Under the pieces are notes generated by a model. It searched no databases, was not told the origin of the DNA, and saw nothing but the letters and a program-made list of their open reading frames with translations. Shown here piece after piece: positions 61,602-64,000 of a stretch of 64,000 nucleotides of DNA. Where the stretch lies: NCBI RefSeq assembly GCF_017874735.1, contig NZ_JAGGLV010000021.1, positions 78,618 to 142,617 on the forward strand, written 5' to 3'. Source of the stretch: Paenibacillus silagei. Its GTDB lineage: Bacteria > Bacillota > Bacilli > Paenibacillales > Paenibacillaceae. Each line of letters opens with the position of its first letter. Positions within the stretch are counted from its first letter, which is position 1. A program made the translations under genes and the position numbers.

Positions 61602-62618
61602 TCACAAGGGAGAGATATAGCGGCCATATTCGATGGCTAGCTCTGTGAAGCCATTGCCTTCCTGCTTCAGGAAAAAGCTGTTCACACCCTCCGCTCCCCA
61701 CCAGTTCAGCCCAAGCAGTAGTCCCTCTGCCGATTGTGCCGCGAATAGCAGGGAGAACATCTGCGGGTTCACCTCACCGCCGTCATCGACACGCCAGACT
61801 GAATATTCATTATCCGTAATCTCCGCAGGATAGTCCTTGAAGCTTAGATTCCCGTCTTCCTCCAGCACAAGGCTAAACAGCATATCCTTATCTTGTCTTA
61901 CAAATTGCACCAGATAGAGCTGTCTGTCCGGGCCAAGCCCGGCCAGCTTCCAGGCTGCCTGGATCTTCCGCCCTTTGGCAGTTTCTACACTCTTACGAAG
62001 CGGATCACCTGCTGCAAGCTGCGGGCCTGCCGGGTCAGCGGGCTGAAGCTCCAGCAAGGCTGCCTGCGGAAAGACCGCAGAATCAACCAGAACATAGGTC
62101 TCATCCCGCATCGCTGCGTCACCCTCTACCTTGAACAGATACCCGGACAGATTCGGAATATTATTCGCCAGCTCCCGTCCGTTGTTGTTCTCGTTACCCG
62201 TCTGCCATTTCTCCAGCTTCACAGCCAGCACCTGGCCTCCGTTCCCGATGGCAGTGTTCAGGGACTTCATCTGCTCCCCGGCGCCCTCCTCTTCCCTGGT
62301 GACCATGATATGACTCCCGGTCTCACTCGCGAATCCGAAGACTGGCTGCAGCTTGGCAGGGTCGAGCAAGGCAGCCGGGGCTGGACAAGCCGTAGCTGAC
62401 GATGATGCTGTCGGAACCGCACTTGGCGGGCTATCCGTCTGCTGAGCAGCTGGCGATGGACTGCCGGTAGACGGCCCGGCCGATGCTGCTGCACTGCTGG
62501 CAGCGTCATTGCTATTCGTTCGGGCACACCCGGTCAGGCTAAAGACTATGGCTGCTGCAAAAATAAGACTTCCGGCCGCTCTTACCCCGTGCCGGAAACT
62601 GTGCTTCGCTTGATTCAT
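61602..62618 (-). CDS. lipoprotein of unknown function
   Basis: A 338-aa secreted protein with a clear lipobox (VFSLTGC, Cys about residue 31), a Ser/Ala/Pro/Thr-rich linker (about 32-75), and a 250-aa outer domain I do not recognise. The domain contains LKLEKWQTGNENNNGRELA-like and WKLAGLGPDRQLYLVQFV segments. The gene is convergent to vanZ and lies 19 bp downstream of cysK on the same strand, probably in one operon. GC content and style match the flanks, not the RHS island. Confidence 0.7.
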   Translation of the reverse strand: MNQAKHSFRHGVRAAGSLIFAAAIVFSLTGCARTNSNDAASSAAASAGPSTGSPSPAAQQTDSPPSAVPTASSSATACPAPAALLDPAKLQPVFGFASETGSHIMVTREEEGAGEQMKSLNTAIGNGGQVLAVKLEKWQTGNENNNGRELANNIPNLSGYLFKVEGDAAMRDETYVLVDSAVFPQAALLELQPADPAGPQLAAGDPLRKSVETAKGRKIQAAWKLAGLGPDRQLYLVQFVRQDKDMLFSLVLEEDGNLSFKDYPAEITDNEYSVWRVDDGGEVNPQMFSLLFAAQSAEGLLLGLNWWGAEGVNSFFLKQEGNGFTELAIEYGRYISPL

Positions 62619-62637
62619 AACGGTCCTCCAATATGAT

Positions 62638-63561
62638 TTAGTCGAAAATCCCCATGCTGAGGTAACGTTCTCCGGTATCCGGCGCGATACATAACACCCG
62701 CTTGCCCCGTCCCAGGCGCCGTGACTCCTGCAAGGCCGTCCAGACTGCGGCTCCTCCGGAAGGTCCGAGCAGAATCCCCTCGGTACGGGCCAGTTCTCTT
62801 ACCATCTCCAAGGCATCCTCATCGGATACCTGCACGATCTCATCGTAAATGCCGGTATTCAGAATTGCCGGCACGAAGCCAGGGCTGGTCCCCACCAGCT
62901 TATGGGGCCCTGGCTGGCCGCCGGACAGCACCGGCGAACCCTGCGGCTCCACGACAACCACCCGCAGCTCCGGCAATCGTGCGCGCAGCGTCTCTCCGGT
63001 TCCGGTAATGGTGCCGCCTGTCCCGGAAGTGGCAACGAAGACATCCAGCCGCCCCTCCATCTGCTCCAGAATCTCCGGCGCGGTGGTGGTGCGGTGAATG
63101 TCCGGGTTCGCCTGATTCTCGAATTGCTGCGGGATGAAGCTGCCGGGGATCTCCCGTCCCAGCTCCACCGCCTTGGCAATCGCGCCGGGCATCCGCTCCG
63201 CCGCCGGAGTCAGCACCACCTCTGCCCCGTAGGCCTTCAGGATATTGATCCGTTCCTTCGTCATATTATCCGGCATGATCAGGATCGCCTTATACCCCTT
63301 CGCTGCCGCGTTCATTGCCAGCCCAATCCCGGTATTCCCGCTGGTCGGCTCGATAATCGTCCCGCCCGGCCGTAGCCGTCCGTCCAGCTCCGCCTGCCGG
63401 ATCAGATTATAAGCCGCCCGGTCCTTGACGCTGCCGCTGGGATTGAACATCTCCAGCTTCACATACAGCTCCGCGTCCTCCGGTCCGGTTACCCGGTTCA
63501 AGCGTACAACCGGCGTGCCGCCAATCAGCTCTGTAATATTATTGACTACCCGCTTCGTCAT
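62638..63561 (-). CDS. cysK: O-acetylserine (thiol)lyase / cysteine synthase family, CysK-like
   Basis: A 307-aa PLP enzyme that makes cysteine from O-acetylserine and sulfide. The PLP lysine is in MFNPSGSVKDRAAYN (about residue 45), the substrate loop is EPTSGNTGIGLAM, the phosphate cup is ATSGTGGTITGTGE, and the ring-nitrogen Ser is in LLGPSGGAAV. The length matches CysK. An alternative is a CysK2- or MccA-type paralogue (O-acetylserine-dependent cystathionine synthase), which sequence alone does not exclude. SD AAGGAGG 7-8 bases upstream of the ATG. Confidence 0.88.
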   Translation of the reverse strand: MTKRVVNNITELIGGTPVVRLNRVTGPEDAELYVKLEMFNPSGSVKDRAAYNLIRQAELDGRLRPGGTIIEPTSGNTGIGLAMNAAAKGYKAILIMPDNMTKERINILKAYGAEVVLTPAAERMPGAIAKAVELGREIPGSFIPQQFENQANPDIHRTTTAPEILEQMEGRLDVFVATSGTGGTITGTGETLRARLPELRVVVVEPQGSPVLSGGQPGPHKLVGTSPGFVPAILNTGIYDEIVQVSDEDALEMVRELARTEGILLGPSGGAAVWTALQESRRLGRGKRVLCIAPDTGERYLSMGIFD

Positions 63562-63683
63562 GGGTGTGCCTCCTTTGTTTCGGTCCTTGTCCTATGCACG
63601 ATATAACACCCATTGTATAGTTACGGGATAGCATTTGTCGATTTTAAAGAATTGCAGCCACGATCGGTCCTGTGACTTGCAGT

Positions 63684-63862
63684 GTTGTACATTGTGCAGG
63701 ATTTCCAGCCGCCGAGTAGCTCTGATCCCCGATTGTTGCACATTTTGCAGGAATAATCAGCAGATCGGGAAGTCTGAGTCCACATTGTTGTAATTTGTGC
63801 AGGATTTCCTTTTTGGGTGCTATGAAGAGACTGATTTGTTGCAAAAGATGCATGATTTCCTA
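63684..63862. repeat. four imperfect 51-52-bp tandem repeats
   Basis: Each unit carries GTTG(T/C)A(C/A)A(T)TTTGCAGGATTTCC or a close variant; units start at 63684, 63735, 63787 and 63838. Spacers differ strongly while the core is kept. The array occupies the 440-bp stretch upstream of cysK, in which I see no real gene (the small frames there are not supported by SD sites). Confidence 0.65.
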
Positions 63863-63884
63863 TGGCCGGGCGGGATGAGAAAGC

Positions 63885-63915
63885 AAAAAAAACGCCTCCC
63901 GGACACACGAGGCTC
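63885..63915 (-). terminator. terminator for a minus-strand gene right of the window
   Basis: On the minus strand GAGCCTC-GTGTGTCCGG-GAGGCG is followed by eight T. Confidence 0.75.
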
Positions 63916-63956
63916 CTGAAAAACTAGCCGTTCTTAGAAAAAGTAAAAAAACGTAT

Positions 63957-64000
63957 CAAAAAGACGACGCTATTCGGTCCTCCGAATGGACGTCGTCTTT
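63957..64000. terminator. hairpin at the right edge
   Basis: AAGACGACG (63961-63969) pairs with CGTCGTCTT (63991-63999); inside it ATTCGG pairs with CCGAAT. The A-run on the left gives a T-run on the minus strand. It probably ends a gene outside the window. Confidence 0.65.

Noticed and set aside
63684..63862. Repeats as a CRISPR array
   Set aside because: The conserved core is only about 20 bp and degenerate between units, and no cas genes are in view.
63621..63908. A 95-codon minus-strand gene upstream of cysK
   Set aside because: Its sequence is made of the tandem repeats, it has no SD, and its composition is not protein-like.

Overview
The window looks like a chromosomal segment of a spore-forming Paenibacillus. 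Flanking housekeeping genes are of mid GC with strong Shine-Dalgarno (SD) sites. They include an MhqN-type nitroreductase, a GH74 xyloglucanase with X2 and CBM3 modules, a YcnI protein, VanR/VanS/VanY/VanZ-like genes and a CysK-type synthase. This assignment is inference from gene content; no marker gene is present.

Layout. 1-7.5 kb: the start of a DUF1641 gene, a perfect Fnr-type palindrome, a nitroreductase, a hypothetical gene, a candidate structured RNA of about 370 nt with its own promoter and terminator, an ECF sigma/anti-sigma pair and the xyloglucanase. 7.7-55.4 kb: a large accessory island. 55.5-64 kb: YcnI, a NarL-type two-component system, a small repeat element with inverted ends, vanRS-vanY-vanZ-like genes, a lipoprotein, cysK and an array of short repeats.

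The island is the notable part. It holds three consecutive minus-strand clusters with one plan: several small secreted proteins, then one giant RHS/YD-repeat polymorphic toxin (about 1840-1870 aa), then short immunity-type genes and a terminator. Cluster A is about 42.2-53.8 kb (3 small secreted genes), cluster B 27.7-41.7 kb (4) and cluster C 9.8-27.5 kb (7). A fifteenth such gene runs the other way at 54.0-55.4 kb. Each of the 15 small proteins carries a signal peptide, an array of surface- or sugar-binding-type domains and exactly one short YD-repeat tag. The tag consists of two half-repeats (YxYDxxGRL, then YxYDxNGNLxxK) and lies at the N-terminus (9 proteins), the C-terminus (5) or inside a domain (1). 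The binding modules include ricin-B trefoils, F5/8 type C, PA14, NBR1-Ig-like, CBM-like jelly rolls, FG-GAP/VCBS and GBS-Bsp-like repeats. The RHS proteins have no obvious wall-binding module of their own. I infer that the tagged proteins are interchangeable receptor-binding cassettes that dock on, or co-assemble with, the RHS shell through the YD tag. I know of no described system of this kind.

Each cluster begins with the same promoter block, holding two Spo0A-box-like motifs (TTTGTCGA[A/G/T]) exactly 20 bp apart, which suggests control by the Spo0A stationary-phase/sporulation switch. Downstream of the toxins lie intact, frameshifted and orphan immunity genes and a detached toxin tip, as expected when toxin tips are exchanged. 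Several genes have a well-placed SD in front of an in-frame AUA instead of AUG; these may be silenced cassettes or rare non-AUG starts.

All calls come from reading the sequence; no database search was run.
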